Assembly (NCBI RefSeq): GCF_022347765.1
Contig: NZ_JAKRFZ010000001.1
Span: 124,001-188,000 of the forward strand
DNA from: Pseudoalteromonas sp. OOF1S-7
GTDB lineage: Bacteria; Pseudomonadota; Gammaproteobacteria; Enterobacterales; Alteromonadaceae
DNA: 64,000 nt
Direction: 5' to 3'
The translations under genes and the position numbers were made by a program. Each line of letters starts with the position of its first letter. Within the stretch, counting starts at the first letter, position 1. The notes below the pieces were generated by a model that was given only the letters and a program-made list of their open reading frames with translations, ran no database searches and had not been told where the DNA came from. Of this stretch, positions 55,020-64,000 are shown in pieces.

Positions 55020-56627
55020 TTAAGTAAAACGCATTACCACAGCTAAGCCACCTAACTCACTCTCACGAGCCGAAATAGTGCCATTATGGGCCTGCACTAT
55101 ACTGGTACAAATGGCCAGCCCCAGACCTGACCCCCCCGAGACCCGATCTCTGGCCTGCTTAACGCGGTATAGCCGATCAAACAGTTTATCCAACAGCGCG
55201 GCGTCCACACCCGGTGAACTGTCCTCCCAGACGATCTCGGTGTGCTTACCCTGTTGCTTGATGGTCACCAGGATTTGCCCCGGATTGTGCAACTCAGAGT
55301 CGGTATAGCGTAGTGTGTTTTGCATCAGATTACTAAACAGTTGCGTCATCCTTCTGTCGTCACACTCCATCAGGTTTTGGAGGTCGCCTTTAAGCCGGTA
55401 CACAAAGTGACGATTGGCTAACTGCGCCTGATGATTGCCAAAGGTTTGCTCAACCAGTTCACCCAGACAATGTGACGCCATCTGATAGCTTAGTGAGCCT
55501 CTGTCCGACATGGATAACTGATGCAGATCATCCACCAGCTGAGTCAGCCGGCCAATCTCCTCATGCAGAGATTGCAACTGCGCGGGATCTGTGTCTATCA
55601 CACCATCGATCATGCCCTCCAGCTCAGCTTTAAACACAGCGATAGGCGTGCGCAGTTCATGGGAAATATCGGCAATCCATTGCTGTCGGGCTTGCTGGTT
55701 TTCCCGCAGGGTCTCGGACAACGTATTCAAATCTCTTGCCAGCATACCCAGCTCGTCGTTACTGTCAGGGTTTAAGTTGCTCTGATAGTCGCCCCTTGCA
55801 AGATTTTGTGCTGCACGGCGCAGTGCCAGTACCGGGGCAACCAAAAAGTGGCTGAACGGAATGGCCAGTAAGCTCGACGCAATCAGGGCAACAATGGCGA
55901 TGTACATAAACCAGTTTTTTTGTCGCTCTGCAAACAGGCTGTCAAAGCGATTACTGACAACCAGCCCATCTTCCAGGCCCACATATCCCAGCAAAGGTGA
56001 CGATGGGACCTCGGACTGGTGTACGGGTACCCACAAGGTGGTTCTGGTCGTTGTCAGAGAGCCAATTACCTGCTCGCCCGCCGCGTTTTTAAACACCAGA
56101 CGACCACCATTATCACCATGGCCCCTGGGTGGTCTGCGCTTTTTGGGAGGATGGGCACCTCGTTCTCCTCTGGGCGGGCGATCAGCACCAGGCTGTGGGC
56201 GTCTGTCGGTGTGATACTGCGCCTGAGCACCTTGCTCAGTGCGAACGCCACGACCGCCCCAATCGGGCTCAGAACCCCGCTCATTGAGTTCTGATGGTCT
56301 GCGCGATCGCTGCATGGAAGGGCTGTCGTAACTGTCATAAGACGGGGCAGTACCGGACGAAGTGGCACTCACCCCGTTCCCTCGTAACTCTCTTACCAGC
56401 TGATGCCAGGCCGGATGGCGATGAAACACCCAGTCTTCACCATAACGGGCAAAGTTGTCGCGAATGCTCGGCACCAGGGCAATCAGCCGGGCGCGGCTGT
56501 TTTGCTGAATATAATCACGAAAGCTCTTTTCAAACGCCGCCTGATTAGCAAAGTAAATCGCCATGATCAATACAGTGTTGACCAACAACAAAATAGCCAG
56601 CAGCTTGTGCCGTATTGTCAATCTCAT
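55020..56627 (-). CDS. Sensor histidine kinase (BaeS-like) with Arg/Pro-rich periplasmic insertion
   Basis: From ATG 56627 (MRLTIRHKLL) it has 535 residues: a membrane segment (LLAILLLVNTVLIMAIYF), a periplasmic region, a second membrane segment (WFMYIAIVALIASSLLAIPF), HAMP, an H-box WIADISHELRTPI (H about 323), and ATPase boxes (NLMQNTLRYT, GGSGLGLAICTSIV). Residues about 87-175 of the sensor region are highly biased (RRPSELNERG, DRPPRGERGAHPPKKRRPPR) and probably disordered and strongly basic. The longer frame from 56657 adds ten unrelated residues. It pairs with the regulator at 54279. Confidence 0.92.
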   Translation of the reverse strand: MRLTIRHKLLAILLLVNTVLIMAIYFANQAAFEKSFRDYIQQNSRARLIALVPSIRDNFARYGEDWVFHRHPAWHQLVRELRGNGVSATSSGTAPSYDSYDSPSMQRSRRPSELNERGSEPDWGGRGVRTEQGAQAQYHTDRRPQPGADRPPRGERGAHPPKKRRPPRGHGDNGGRLVFKNAAGEQVIGSLTTTRTTLWVPVHQSEVPSSPLLGYVGLEDGLVVSNRFDSLFAERQKNWFMYIAIVALIASSLLAIPFSHFLVAPVLALRRAAQNLARGDYQSNLNPDSNDELGMLARDLNTLSETLRENQQARQQWIADISHELRTPIAVFKAELEGMIDGVIDTDPAQLQSLHEEIGRLTQLVDDLHQLSMSDRGSLSYQMASHCLGELVEQTFGNHQAQLANRHFVYRLKGDLQNLMECDDRRMTQLFSNLMQNTLRYTDSELHNPGQILVTIKQQGKHTEIVWEDSSPGVDAALLDKLFDRLYRVKQARDRVSGGSGLGLAICTSIVQAHNGTISARESELGGLAVVMRFT

Positions 56628-56769
56628 GGTGTAGCTACCCCTGTGAGCGGAATTCAAAACATGTAAGACCAGATGCTAATCAGTATGTAAGGTCAATGTG
56701 CAAATAGTGTGGAAGTAGTGACGAATTTTACCAAAGTGGGAACACGTCAGAGCGCTTACTTTGTGCAGG

Positions 56770-56795
56770 CGGTCCGTCACATTCAACACGGACCG
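56770..56795 (-). terminator. Stem-loop between the PilZ gene and the sensor kinase gene
   Basis: An 8-bp perfect stem CGGTCCGT/ACGGACCG with a 10-nt loop, 25 bases after the PilZ stop. No T-run follows on the minus strand, so termination would be weak. Confidence 0.4.
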
Positions 56796-56819
56796 GGACT
56801 CGAACCGAATATAAAGTGA

Positions 56820-57113
56820 CTAATTGAACTGTACGATTTCCAGGCCGAGTATATAGCCTTCACCTTCGCTGTTATTGCCGCAACGGATCACTTTAACATG
56901 CGCATTTAGAGGGGGAATAGAGCCACCATGGCTGTCGATAAACACCTCCAGCATTTCGTTGATCTCCAGAGGCTCGTCAACAATAATTGATAGCCCCGTG
57001 GCACTTAAGTCATGGCAGGTACCTTGCAGTTTATGGCCCGTTGACAACACGGTCAATTGTGCCTGAGTATTGACCATCATGCGCATAAAGCGCCGTTTAT
57101 CCTCGTGTATCAT
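56820..57113 (-). CDS. PilZ-domain c-di-GMP-binding protein
   Basis: About 97 residues from ATG 57113 (MIHEDKRRFMRMM), with GGAG six bases upstream; a GTG at 57125 has a poorer site. The c-di-GMP motif RxxxR (RRFMR) and the following DLSATGLSI (D/N-x-S-x-x-G) are intact, so it can be expected to bind the second messenger. It has no effector domain. It lies downstream of the response regulator gene, so the two may act together. Confidence 0.9.
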   Translation of the reverse strand: MIHEDKRRFMRMMVNTQAQLTVLSTGHKLQGTCHDLSATGLSIIVDEPLEINEMLEVFIDSHGGSIPPLNAHVKVIRCGNNSEGEGYILGLEIVQFN

Positions 57114-57155
57114 GGCATGCTCCACTCTTTCTTATCATTGCTTGCCTGCAAAAAA

Positions 57156-57533
57156 TTACCTGGGAATAATTTGCACCATATTTTTTATTTTTTCCGATAA
57201 GGATTGCATTGAAAAAGGTTTAACCACATAGGCATCACAGCCGGCATCAAAACCCGCCTGCATTTCCTGCTCCGACTCAAGGCCCGACACCATGAGCACC
57301 GGAATATCACGGGTCTCTGGCGTATTTTTCAGCATTCGGCACGTGTCGTAGCCATCCAGCCCGGGCATGCACACATCGAGCAATATCACATCCGGTGGAT
57401 CCGCTATCGCATTAGACAGGCAGCTCTTACCCGATTCAGCATAACTAAACTTAAATGCATCCGACAAAGCCATAGAGAGCATTTCAAAATTGAAATACTC
57501 ATCGTCAACCACTAACACATGCGGCGTTTTCAT
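57156..57533 (-). CDS. Single-domain response regulator
   Basis: A receiver domain of about 125 residues with no output domain: VLVVDDEYFNFEML, the phospho-aspartate D53 in ILLDVCMPGLDG, and the lysine in AYVVKPFSMQSL. The ATG at 57533 has AGGGGA a few bases upstream. The start at 57554 or 57635 would add residues that do not look like receiver sequence. It is 108 bases downstream of hrpA and probably gives output by protein contact or to the PilZ gene product next to it. Confidence 0.87.
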   Translation of the reverse strand: MKTPHVLVVDDEYFNFEMLSMALSDAFKFSYAESGKSCLSNAIADPPDVILLDVCMPGLDGYDTCRMLKNTPETRDIPVLMVSGLESEQEMQAGFDAGCDAYVVKPFSMQSLSEKIKNMVQIIPR

Positions 57534-57641
57534 CCTGTTCCCCTGTGTGGACATAGTCAATGCCGCTTCCTTTTCACAATCCAAAAATAGTTTCCTCTTA
57601 ATAAGGTAATTGCCCCAATACAAATTGCAAGTCAAAACACA

Positions 57642-60600
57642 CTATTCGATCTCATTTAGCGCATTGGTGATCCGTTTGGCCGAAATCGGATAGGGTGTTC
57701 CTAGTGTTTGAGCAAACAAAGACACCCGAAGTTCCTGCTGCATCCAGAAAATCTCGTCAAGTGCCGCAGGCATGGGGATCCCTTTTGGTTGTTTGTTACA
57801 TTTATCGCTATACGCCGCCGCCACTTTTTCCAGCTCCAGCACACATAAACGATCCCGGTTAGGGTCAACAGGCAGTTTTTCCAGGCGTTTTTCAATGGCT
57901 TTCATATAACGCAGTAAGTCAGGCAATTTGTGCGCCCCATGCTGGCTGACGAACCCTTTGAAGATCAGGCTTTCCAGCTGAGACTTGATATCTCCGTGCG
58001 CGGTGATCATGGTTAAATCAACCCGCCCTTTCATGCGCTTGTTAATGCCGTGCGCAATGCTCAGCACCTGCTCTACCGCCGACGCAATATCGACCACTTT
58101 GTCTCCAAGTTCAGCCCGGACATATTCTTTGGCATTTTCAAAGTCCTGCTCAGAGCGGATCGCAGTGTAATCTCCCAGTAGGGCATCTATTCCCGCTGCG
58201 GTACAATCGTCGATCAGGTCATTAATTTTACCAAACGGATTAAAATACAGCCCCAGCTTTGCTTTATTCGGCAAATGCTGTTGTAAATATTTCACCGGTG
58301 AGGGCACGTTCAGCATCACCAGTCGACGCAAACCGAGGCGATGCGCCTGTTGTGCCTTGAGCGGATGGTCAAATAAACTGATTGAGGTGCTTTGCTTGTT
58401 GTCTACCAGCGCCGGGAAAGCTTTGATCTCATAGCCGCCCTGCTTTTTAGTGTATTCCACAGGCAGGTCACCAAACGACCACTGCGTCAGCCCCTCCTGC
58501 TCTATGCCCTCTTCGGCCACTTTAGACAGCGTTTGTGTAACCTTGCCTTGTAATTTGGCTTTGAGTGCATCCAGATCATAGCCATGTGCAATCACCTTAT
58601 TGTGTTCGTCCAGTACCTGAAACTGCATTTTTAAGTGCGATTCCAGAGCCCCGAGATCGAATGCCTCAGCGTCAACTTTAACCCCCGTCATACGCAACAA
58701 GCGATTGGCCAGGGCTTCAAGAAAACCGCCCTGCATTGGCTCTATGGCAGCAAGCACCGCATCGGCATAGTTGGGCGCCGGAACAAAGTTGCGTCGCAGG
58801 CTTTTTGGCAGACTCTTGATCAAAGAGCAGATCAATTCATGACGCAGTGCCGGAATATGCCAGTCAAACCCTTCATTGGCCACCTGGTTAAGCAGTGGTA
58901 AGGGGATGTTCACCGTCACGCCGTCAACCGGCTGACCGGGCTCAAAATGGTAGCTCAATGGCAACATCAGATTGCCCTGCTGCCACACGTCAGGATAATC
59001 CAGCGCCGTAATGTGCGACGCTTCGTGCTGCATCAGGGCATCTCTGTCCATATGCAAAAAGCGTTTATCGGTTTTTTTCTTCTCTTTCCACCAGTGGTTG
59101 AACGCAGCCCGATTATTGACATCGGCCGGGATCCGCTGCTCATAAAACGCCTGCATCATATGCTCATCAACCAGAATATCCCGACGACGCGCTTTATTTT
59201 CCAGATCCTGAATATCTTCAATCAGGGCCTGATTGTGCTTTAAAAAGGCCTCATTTTGACCCAGTTGCTGCGCAACCAGCGCTTCTTTAATAAACAGTTC
59301 GCGACACAGCGCCGGTTCAATCTGACTGTAAACCGTACGCTTTTTGCCAACTATGATGAGGCCGTACAGGGTTTGCTGTTCAAAGGCGATGACACAACCC
59401 TGTTTCTTTTCCCAGTGCGGTTCACTGTAACTACGCTTAACCAGATGCTCCGCCAGCGGGGCAACCCAGTTAACATCAATTCTGGCATTAATACGGGCAT
59501 AGAGCTTACTGGTTTCTACCAGTTCAGCCGCCATCACCCACTTCGGACTTTTCTTAAACAGGCCAGAGCCCGGGAAAATATGGAACTGGCTGTTGCGCGC
59601 CCCTTTGTAGAATTTTTTCTCGTCTTTTTGACCTATGTGGCTCAACATCCCGCTGAGCAGCGCCTGGTGAATGGCTTCGAAGCTGGCGTCGTTGCCCGAG
59701 GCCTTCAGGCCCATTTCGGTACACACGGTGGTGAGCTGATAAACAATATCCTGCCACTCTCTGACCCGCATATAGGCTAAAAAGTCTTTCTGGCATTGCT
59801 TTCTGAACTGGCTGCGACTGAGCGCTTCCTGCTGCTCCTCCAGATACTGCCAGAGGTTTAAAAACGCCATAAAATCCGAGTCCGGATCTTCAAACCGACC
59901 ATGCTTTTCATCCGCAGCACCGCGCTTTTCCTGCGGTCTTTCTCTGGGGTCCTGAATCGACAGTGCCGCTGCGATAATGATCACCTCACGCAATGCACCC
60001 AAAGGGGCTGATGCCAGTACCATGCGGGCCAGTCGCGGATCTATCGGTAAGCGGCTGAGCTTACGCCCGGTCTGGGTCAGCGTGGTTTGCTCACGTCTGG
60101 CGGCAGGTTTTACGGCACCCAACTCCTCAAGCAAGGTGACACCATCTGTGATATTGCGGTTATCGGGTGCCTGCACAAACGGAAACCGCTTGATGTCGCC
60201 CAGACCCAGCGCCAGCATTTGTAAAATAACCGATGCCAGATTGGTGCGCAGAATTTCCGGATCGGTAAATTCAGGTCGGCCAAGGAAATCTTCCTCCGAG
60301 TACAGTCGGATACACACGCCCGCGGCAACCCGGCCACAGCGACCCATACGCTGATTGGCACTGGCCTGAGAAACGGCCTCAATCGGCAATCGCTGAACCT
60401 TAGTACGGGCGCTGTAGCGGCTGATCCGCGCCGTGCCCGGGTCGATAACATAGCGGATCCCAGGGACTGTCAGCGAGGTTTCGGCCACGTTGGTTGACAG
60501 CACAATACGACGGTGACTGTGGGCAGCAAAAATGCGATTTTGCTCCGCATTCGACAAACGGGCATACAAAGGCAGGATCTCAACCCCTTTGAGGTTACGC

Positions 60601-61526
60601 TTACTCAGCGCATCCGCCGTATCGCGAATTTCCCGCTCGCCATTCATAAAGATCAGAATGTCTCCGGGGCCTTCTGCACACAGCTCGTCTACGGCATCGA
60701 AGATCCCCTGTAGCTGGTCGTTTTCAGCTTCACTCTCATCCCCTCTGGCATCAATCACGGGGCGATAGCGCACTTCTACCGGATAGGTACGGCCCGATAC
60801 TTCAATGATAGGCGCGTTATTAAAGTGCCTGGAAAAACGCTCCGGATCGATTGTCGCTGAGGTAATGATCACCTTCAGATCCGGGCGCTTGGGAAGCAGG
60901 TTTTTCAGATAGCCAAGGATAAAGTCGATATTCAGACTGCGCTCGTGGGCTTCATCTATGATGATGGTATCGTACTGGTTCAGGTATCTGTCTTGCTGGA
61001 TCTCTGCCAGCAAGATACCGTCGGTCATTAATTTGATATAGCTCTTATCAGACACCTGATCGCTGAAACGGATCTTAAAGCCAACCTCCTGACCAAGTTC
61101 ACAATTAAGCTCTTCGGCAATCCGGTTTGACACGCTGCGTGCGGCCAAACGTCGTGGCTGAGTGTGACCAATATAGCCATCAACACCACGGCCCAGTTCC
61201 AGACAGATTTTAGGTAGCTGAGTGGTTTTACCTGAGCCGGTTTCACCCGCGACTATCACCACCTGGTTCTCGGCAATGGCTTTTTTAATGTCGTCTTTTT
61301 TCTGGCTGACCGGCAGCGACTCGGGATATTGCACCGTCGGCAGTTCAGCCAGGCGCTTCACTCTAAGCGTTTTACTGTGCTCTATGTCACGCGTTATCTG
61401 AGTAAGTACCTTTTGTTGTTTCGCTTCGTCTTTTATTTTTTTGACGCCCTGAAGACGTTTTTTAAAGAGAAACTGATCCTTTTTGAGGCAATCCGCTATG
61501 TTCGAATACAACGACTGCAAATCCAC
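57642..61526 (-). CDS. hrpA: DEAH-box ATP-dependent RNA helicase HrpA
   Basis: A large helicase that acts on mRNA and stalled ribosomes. GTG 61526, with AAGG about 8 bases upstream, gives about 1294 residues, close to the E. coli length of 1300. Motifs in order: GETGSGKTTQLPK, TQPRRLAA, IIIDEAHERSLNIDF (the DEAH box), SATIDPERFSRHF, STNVAETSLT and QRMGRCGRV, then the helicase-associated and C-terminal domains (FNPFGKINDLIDDC, LGTPYPISAKRI). The longer frame to 61571 begins at TTG and adds 15 residues unlike other HrpA. Confidence 0.96.
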   Translation of the reverse strand: MDLQSLYSNIADCLKKDQFLFKKRLQGVKKIKDEAKQQKVLTQITRDIEHSKTLRVKRLAELPTVQYPESLPVSQKKDDIKKAIAENQVVIVAGETGSGKTTQLPKICLELGRGVDGYIGHTQPRRLAARSVSNRIAEELNCELGQEVGFKIRFSDQVSDKSYIKLMTDGILLAEIQQDRYLNQYDTIIIDEAHERSLNIDFILGYLKNLLPKRPDLKVIITSATIDPERFSRHFNNAPIIEVSGRTYPVEVRYRPVIDARGDESEAENDQLQGIFDAVDELCAEGPGDILIFMNGEREIRDTADALSKRNLKGVEILPLYARLSNAEQNRIFAAHSHRRIVLSTNVAETSLTVPGIRYVIDPGTARISRYSARTKVQRLPIEAVSQASANQRMGRCGRVAAGVCIRLYSEEDFLGRPEFTDPEILRTNLASVILQMLALGLGDIKRFPFVQAPDNRNITDGVTLLEELGAVKPAARREQTTLTQTGRKLSRLPIDPRLARMVLASAPLGALREVIIIAAALSIQDPRERPQEKRGAADEKHGRFEDPDSDFMAFLNLWQYLEEQQEALSRSQFRKQCQKDFLAYMRVREWQDIVYQLTTVCTEMGLKASGNDASFEAIHQALLSGMLSHIGQKDEKKFYKGARNSQFHIFPGSGLFKKSPKWVMAAELVETSKLYARINARIDVNWVAPLAEHLVKRSYSEPHWEKKQGCVIAFEQQTLYGLIIVGKKRTVYSQIEPALCRELFIKEALVAQQLGQNEAFLKHNQALIEDIQDLENKARRRDILVDEHMMQAFYEQRIPADVNNRAAFNHWWKEKKKTDKRFLHMDRDALMQHEASHITALDYPDVWQQGNLMLPLSYHFEPGQPVDGVTVNIPLPLLNQVANEGFDWHIPALRHELICSLIKSLPKSLRRNFVPAPNYADAVLAAIEPMQGGFLEALANRLLRMTGVKVDAEAFDLGALESHLKMQFQVLDEHNKVIAHGYDLDALKAKLQGKVTQTLSKVAEEGIEQEGLTQWSFGDLPVEYTKKQGGYEIKAFPALVDNKQSTSISLFDHPLKAQQAHRLGLRRLVMLNVPSPVKYLQQHLPNKAKLGLYFNPFGKINDLIDDCTAAGIDALLGDYTAIRSEQDFENAKEYVRAELGDKVVDIASAVEQVLSIAHGINKRMKGRVDLTMITAHGDIKSQLESLIFKGFVSQHGAHKLPDLLRYMKAIEKRLEKLPVDPNRDRLCVLELEKVAAAYSDKCNKQPKGIPMPAALDEIFWMQQELRVSLFAQTLGTPYPISAKRITNALNEIE

Positions 61527-61706
61527 TACACGACACCTTGTTACTGAGAAAATCGTCGCGTAGTCTAACAAAAAGCATGCAGTCAGCCCAGTCCCTTTGA
61601 CGGGGGCTGTGTACTAAATTAGCGCAGGTAAAGTCGTCGATACAACGAGTGGGCCGAACAGCGCGCCAGGCACACTCGCCGACAGGTCTGGCGAGCGATT
61701 CAATAC

Positions 61707-62135
61707 TCAGACAAAGCGATGTCCCGATTCATAGGTATCGTGGAGGTGCTTATCAATGGCATAAAGCACATGAGTACGGCTGATCACTCCAACCAGCCGA
61801 CAATCACTGTCACAGACCGGATAAATTTTCGGCTTGTCCGCCGTCATTCTGTCTGCCAATTTTAAAATGCTGTCATCCGGGCTGACACACAATGGCTCAG
61901 CATTCATTACATCAGCCACTATGCTGTGTGATTCGTTCTGATAAGTAGCTTCGAGCATAGTGCGGATACAATCTTGCTCAGATAAAAAGCCCACCACGCG
62001 TTGCATGTCATCAATCACCGGGCCTCCGGACTGACCACTTTGCAGTAATTTTTCCACTGCCGATTCGATGCGCATGTCCGCTTTAAAGGTCACCGGACGA
62101 TGATTCAGATAGTCTGCTACTTTGACAGATTGCAT
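61707..62135 (-). CDS. Two-CBS-domain protein
   Basis: A 142-residue protein made of a tandem CBS pair: NHRPVTFKADMRIESAVEKL followed by GGPVIDDMQRVVGFLSEQDC, and VMNAEPLCVSPDDSILKLAD followed by YPVCDSDCRLVGVISRTHVL. Such modules bind adenine nucleotides or act as regulators. There is no attached enzyme or transporter. The function is unknown. Confidence 0.9.
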   Translation of the reverse strand: MQSVKVADYLNHRPVTFKADMRIESAVEKLLQSGQSGGPVIDDMQRVVGFLSEQDCIRTMLEATYQNESHSIVADVMNAEPLCVSPDDSILKLADRMTADKPKIYPVCDSDCRLVGVISRTHVLYAIDKHLHDTYESGHRFV

Positions 62136-62232
62136 ATTTCATTCCCCTAAAAAAACACCAGCTTCATATTAAATAGTAGCTGGCGTTACAAAAATTGCCC
62201 AAATTTGCAGACGTTAAGCAGACTGATTAGGG

Positions 62233-63273
62233 TTATTGTGCCTCTTTGAAAATACCAACATAGGTAGGCTGAGTGTTGGATTTACTGGCCCGATACATGC
62301 CCTTGGTGTTAAATGGCATACTGATATTGCCCTTGGCATCTAAAATAATCACCCCGCCGGTTCCACCCGCACGTAACATAGGGCCAAAAATCACGTCCTG
62401 CCCGGCTTGCACCACGGATTTGTCCTGATACTGCACCCGCGCGCAGATATCAGCGGCAACGTTATAGCGGATAAAGTACTCACCGTGCCCGGTTGCTGAT
62501 ACTGCACAAGACTCATTGTCTGCAAAGGTCCCCGCGCCAATAATCGGCGAGTCACCAACACGACCAAATCGTTTTGCTGTCATACCGCCTGTCGATGTGC
62601 CTGCGGCCAGGTTGCCTTGTTTGTCCAGCGCCACGGCGCCCACTGTGCCCATTTTATATTGCAGTGGCAATTGCTGATGCTGTGCCTGATAGTCTTTGCT
62701 GCCCTGCTCGGCTTGTTCCAGCTTCTTTCGTGCTTTTTGCCAGGCTTCATGACGGTGAGGCGTATCAAAATAGTCGTTGTTAACGAACGGCATACCTTCA
62801 CGTTTAGCAAATTCCTCGGCACCTTCACCACTGAGCATCACATGCACCGATTTCTCCATGACCGCTCTTGCCAGCTCGATGGGATTTTTAATATGTTTAA
62901 CACCGGCAACCGCACCGGCCTGACGATCGCGTCCATCCATAATTGATGCGTCCAGCTCATGCGCCCCTTCATAAGTATAAACCGCGCCTTTTCCGGCATT
63001 AAAGAACGGCGAGTTTTCAAGCACTGTAATTGCCGTAGTGATGGCATCCAGGCTTTCACCTCCTTGCTCCAACACGGCGTAGCCCTGCTCAACGGCCGCT
63101 TTAAGCGTCTGTCTATAGGCTTTTTCCTGCTCAGGTGTGAAGCGTGATTTTTCAATCGTGCCGGCACCACCATGAATAGCAATCGCAATGGGTGTCTCAG
63201 GTTTGGCTGCAAAAGCAGGATGTGCCACGCTCAGAGCGGCGAATATGGATGAGGTGATAAGAATACGGCGCAT
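62233..63273 (-). CDS. Isoaspartyl peptidase/L-asparaginase, exported
   Basis: A 346-residue Ntn-hydrolase of the plant-type asparaginase family (IaaA). It has a Sec signal peptide (IFAALSVAHPAFAA), IAIHGGAGTI at the mature start, and the autocleavage site YKMGTVGAVALD, where T210 becomes the new N-terminal nucleophile of the beta subunit. GGMTAKRFGRVGDSPIIGAG and TGHGEYFIRY are family blocks. It probably acts in the periplasm on beta-aspartyl dipeptides. Ribosome site AGGAAC. Confidence 0.94.
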   Translation of the reverse strand: MRRILITSSIFAALSVAHPAFAAKPETPIAIAIHGGAGTIEKSRFTPEQEKAYRQTLKAAVEQGYAVLEQGGESLDAITTAITVLENSPFFNAGKGAVYTYEGAHELDASIMDGRDRQAGAVAGVKHIKNPIELARAVMEKSVHVMLSGEGAEEFAKREGMPFVNNDYFDTPHRHEAWQKARKKLEQAEQGSKDYQAQHQQLPLQYKMGTVGAVALDKQGNLAAGTSTGGMTAKRFGRVGDSPIIGAGTFADNESCAVSATGHGEYFIRYNVAADICARVQYQDKSVVQAGQDVIFGPMLRAGGTGGVIILDAKGNISMPFNTKGMYRASKSNTQPTYVGIFKEAQ

Positions 63274-63348
63274 GTTGAGTTCCTGTTGTACTTTTATTAT
63301 GGAACCAAGTTGCCGGAATTGAATTTCGAATACAAAAAAAAGCGATAA

Positions 63349-63372
63349 AAAAAGCGCCCTCAGGCGCTTTTT
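63349..63372 (-). terminator. Bidirectional terminator after the SapC gene
   Basis: A 10-bp stem AAAAAGCGCC/GGCGCTTTTT with a 4-nt loop lies 23 bases past the SapC stop on the minus strand. It is flanked by A/T tails and forms a strong intrinsic terminator. The iaaA-like gene starts downstream of it. Confidence 0.88.
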
Positions 63373-63395
63373 AACAATAGATAGTCATTACTGAC

Positions 63396-64000
63396 TTAGC
63401 TTGCCTGACGCTTTGCTTTCAGACGAGCCAGACGGCCAACCTGATGTGTAGAAGTCAGGAAAGAGAAGATAGGTGCCAGGTAACCACGCTTACGCAATTC
63501 CAGGTATGCTTCATCGCTCAGCTCGTTCAGCTTACGCTCGTCTACCAGGTAGATACCGTTAATGTCTTTCTTCTCACCTGCGATTTCAACAGTCAGAGTC
63601 TGTTGAACCAGCAGGTCTTTATCAGCCAGGTATTGTGTGAAGGCTTCAGTAACACGAGAAAACTCGATGTAGTTAACCAGTGCTTCTTTACGACGCTCCA
63701 GGTATTCAGTTTCTTTGCCATCTTCGAACAAAGCATTACCTTCTTCTTCACCTACCAGCGGGCTTGCTTCGTCAATAACGATGCCGTACTGATCTTGCTC
63801 TGGATGCTTCACCAGACCAAATGGGTAGCGAGAAGCAGCAAGAGGTGCGATGCCCGCAGTCCACTCGTCATTTTGTACAAACAGGTTTTCACCTGGCTCA
63901 AGGCCAAACAAAGCCACTGCCTGATACTGGCCGCTTTCAGTGTTCTTAACAAATGCCATCGGGAATTCAGTCGCAACACGTGCAAACTCGTGTGCAACAA
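63396..64000 (-). CDS. SapC-family protein, 5' end outside the window
   Basis: The frame is open to the right edge: codons before the ATG at 63959 read VVAHEFARVATEFP, so that ATG is internal and the true N-terminus lies beyond position 64000. About 201 residues are visible, with PMAFVKNTESG, LFGLEPGENLF, YPFGLV and SDEAYLELRKRGYLAPIF. SapC-like proteins of marine gammaproteobacteria are often placed near TonB-receptor or tryptophan-halogenase genes; no such neighbour is visible here. Function unknown. Confidence 0.85.
   Translation of the reverse strand, partial: VAHEFARVATEFPMAFVKNTESGQYQAVALFGLEPGENLFVQNDEWTAGIAPLAASRYPFGLVKHPEQDQYGIVIDEASPLVGEEEGNALFEDGKETEYLERRKEALVNYIEFSRVTEAFTQYLADKDLLVQQTLTVEIAGEKKDINGIYLVDERKLNELSDEAYLELRKRGYLAPIFSFLTSTHQVGRLARLKAKRQAS

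Noticed and set aside
56795..56806. GGGACTCGAACC, which on the minus strand looks like a tRNA T-loop
   Set aside because: The flanking bases do not form a 5-bp T-stem, and no anticodon or acceptor arm is present.
59256..59780. 174-residue plus-strand frame inside hrpA
   Set aside because: A shadow of the conserved helicase gene; no start signal.
1..64000. CRISPR array, integron, prophage, secretion or toxin-antitoxin system
   Set aside because: No spaced direct repeats, integrase, phage structural genes or typical small toxin pairs were seen.

Overview
The window looks like chromosomal DNA of a marine gammaproteobacterium of the order Alteromonadales, most probably Pseudoalteromonas or a close relative. 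This is inferred from gene content and order (yfbV next to ackA-pta, an ArsC-like gene next to dapE, tmk-holB-pilZ-tatD, SapC- and DUF3718-type proteins, a large TonB-dependent receptor) and from an intergenic repeat with ends of the ATACCAATTT type. The genus call is not proven. No tRNA, rRNA, CRISPR, phage or classical insertion sequence was seen. Almost every gene is intact and densely packed, so this is mainly core genome with a respiratory module.

Region 1 (1-18.9 kb) is a molybdenum and nitrate-respiration block. The end of moeA and a small cysteine-containing protein converge on a long minus-strand operon moaA-mobA-moaB-moaC-moaD-moaE-modA-modB-modC. That operon combines cofactor synthesis and molybdate uptake and is preceded by a structured leader that may be a Moco riboswitch. 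A phenylpyruvate/indolepyruvate decarboxylase gene and the nitrate sensor kinase narX follow. Divergent from narX is narGHJI plus a parvulin-type isomerase gene, downstream of a well-placed FNR-type site and -10 box. The two halves fit together: molybdate is imported, made into cofactor and inserted into NarG. No narL or narK lies in the window.

Region 2 (19-33.6 kb) holds a TonB-dependent receptor, a small duplicated secreted protein, xthA, a CbiM-like membrane protein, rlmA, yfbV, ackA-pta, an overlapping run ACT protein / EIIA-like protein / ArsC-like protein / dapE / M15 peptidase, and alaA.

Region 3 (33.8-43.2 kb) holds an Hpt protein, a DTW-domain tRNA modification enzyme overlapping an HEWWH putative metallopeptidase, an EAL-domain membrane protein, dcd, apbC, and metG with an unusual structured leader. 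A 220-bp MITE-like repeat follows, and it contains a near-match to the Tn5 mosaic end.

Region 4 (43.3-64 kb) is on the minus strand except for one gene. It runs from SapC (partial), isoaspartyl peptidase, a CBS protein, hrpA, a response regulator and a PilZ protein, through an unusual sensor kinase with its response regulator and a glycerate-kinase-like protein, a cupin and a plus-strand DUF6765 protein, to the tmk-holB-pilZ-tatD-phoD-like operon and a beta-propeller sensor kinase.

No clearly new defence or biosynthetic system was found. The best candidates for undescribed biology are the metG leader, the EIIA-like protein with an altered active site, the kinase with an Arg/Pro-rich sensor insertion, and the HEWWH protein.
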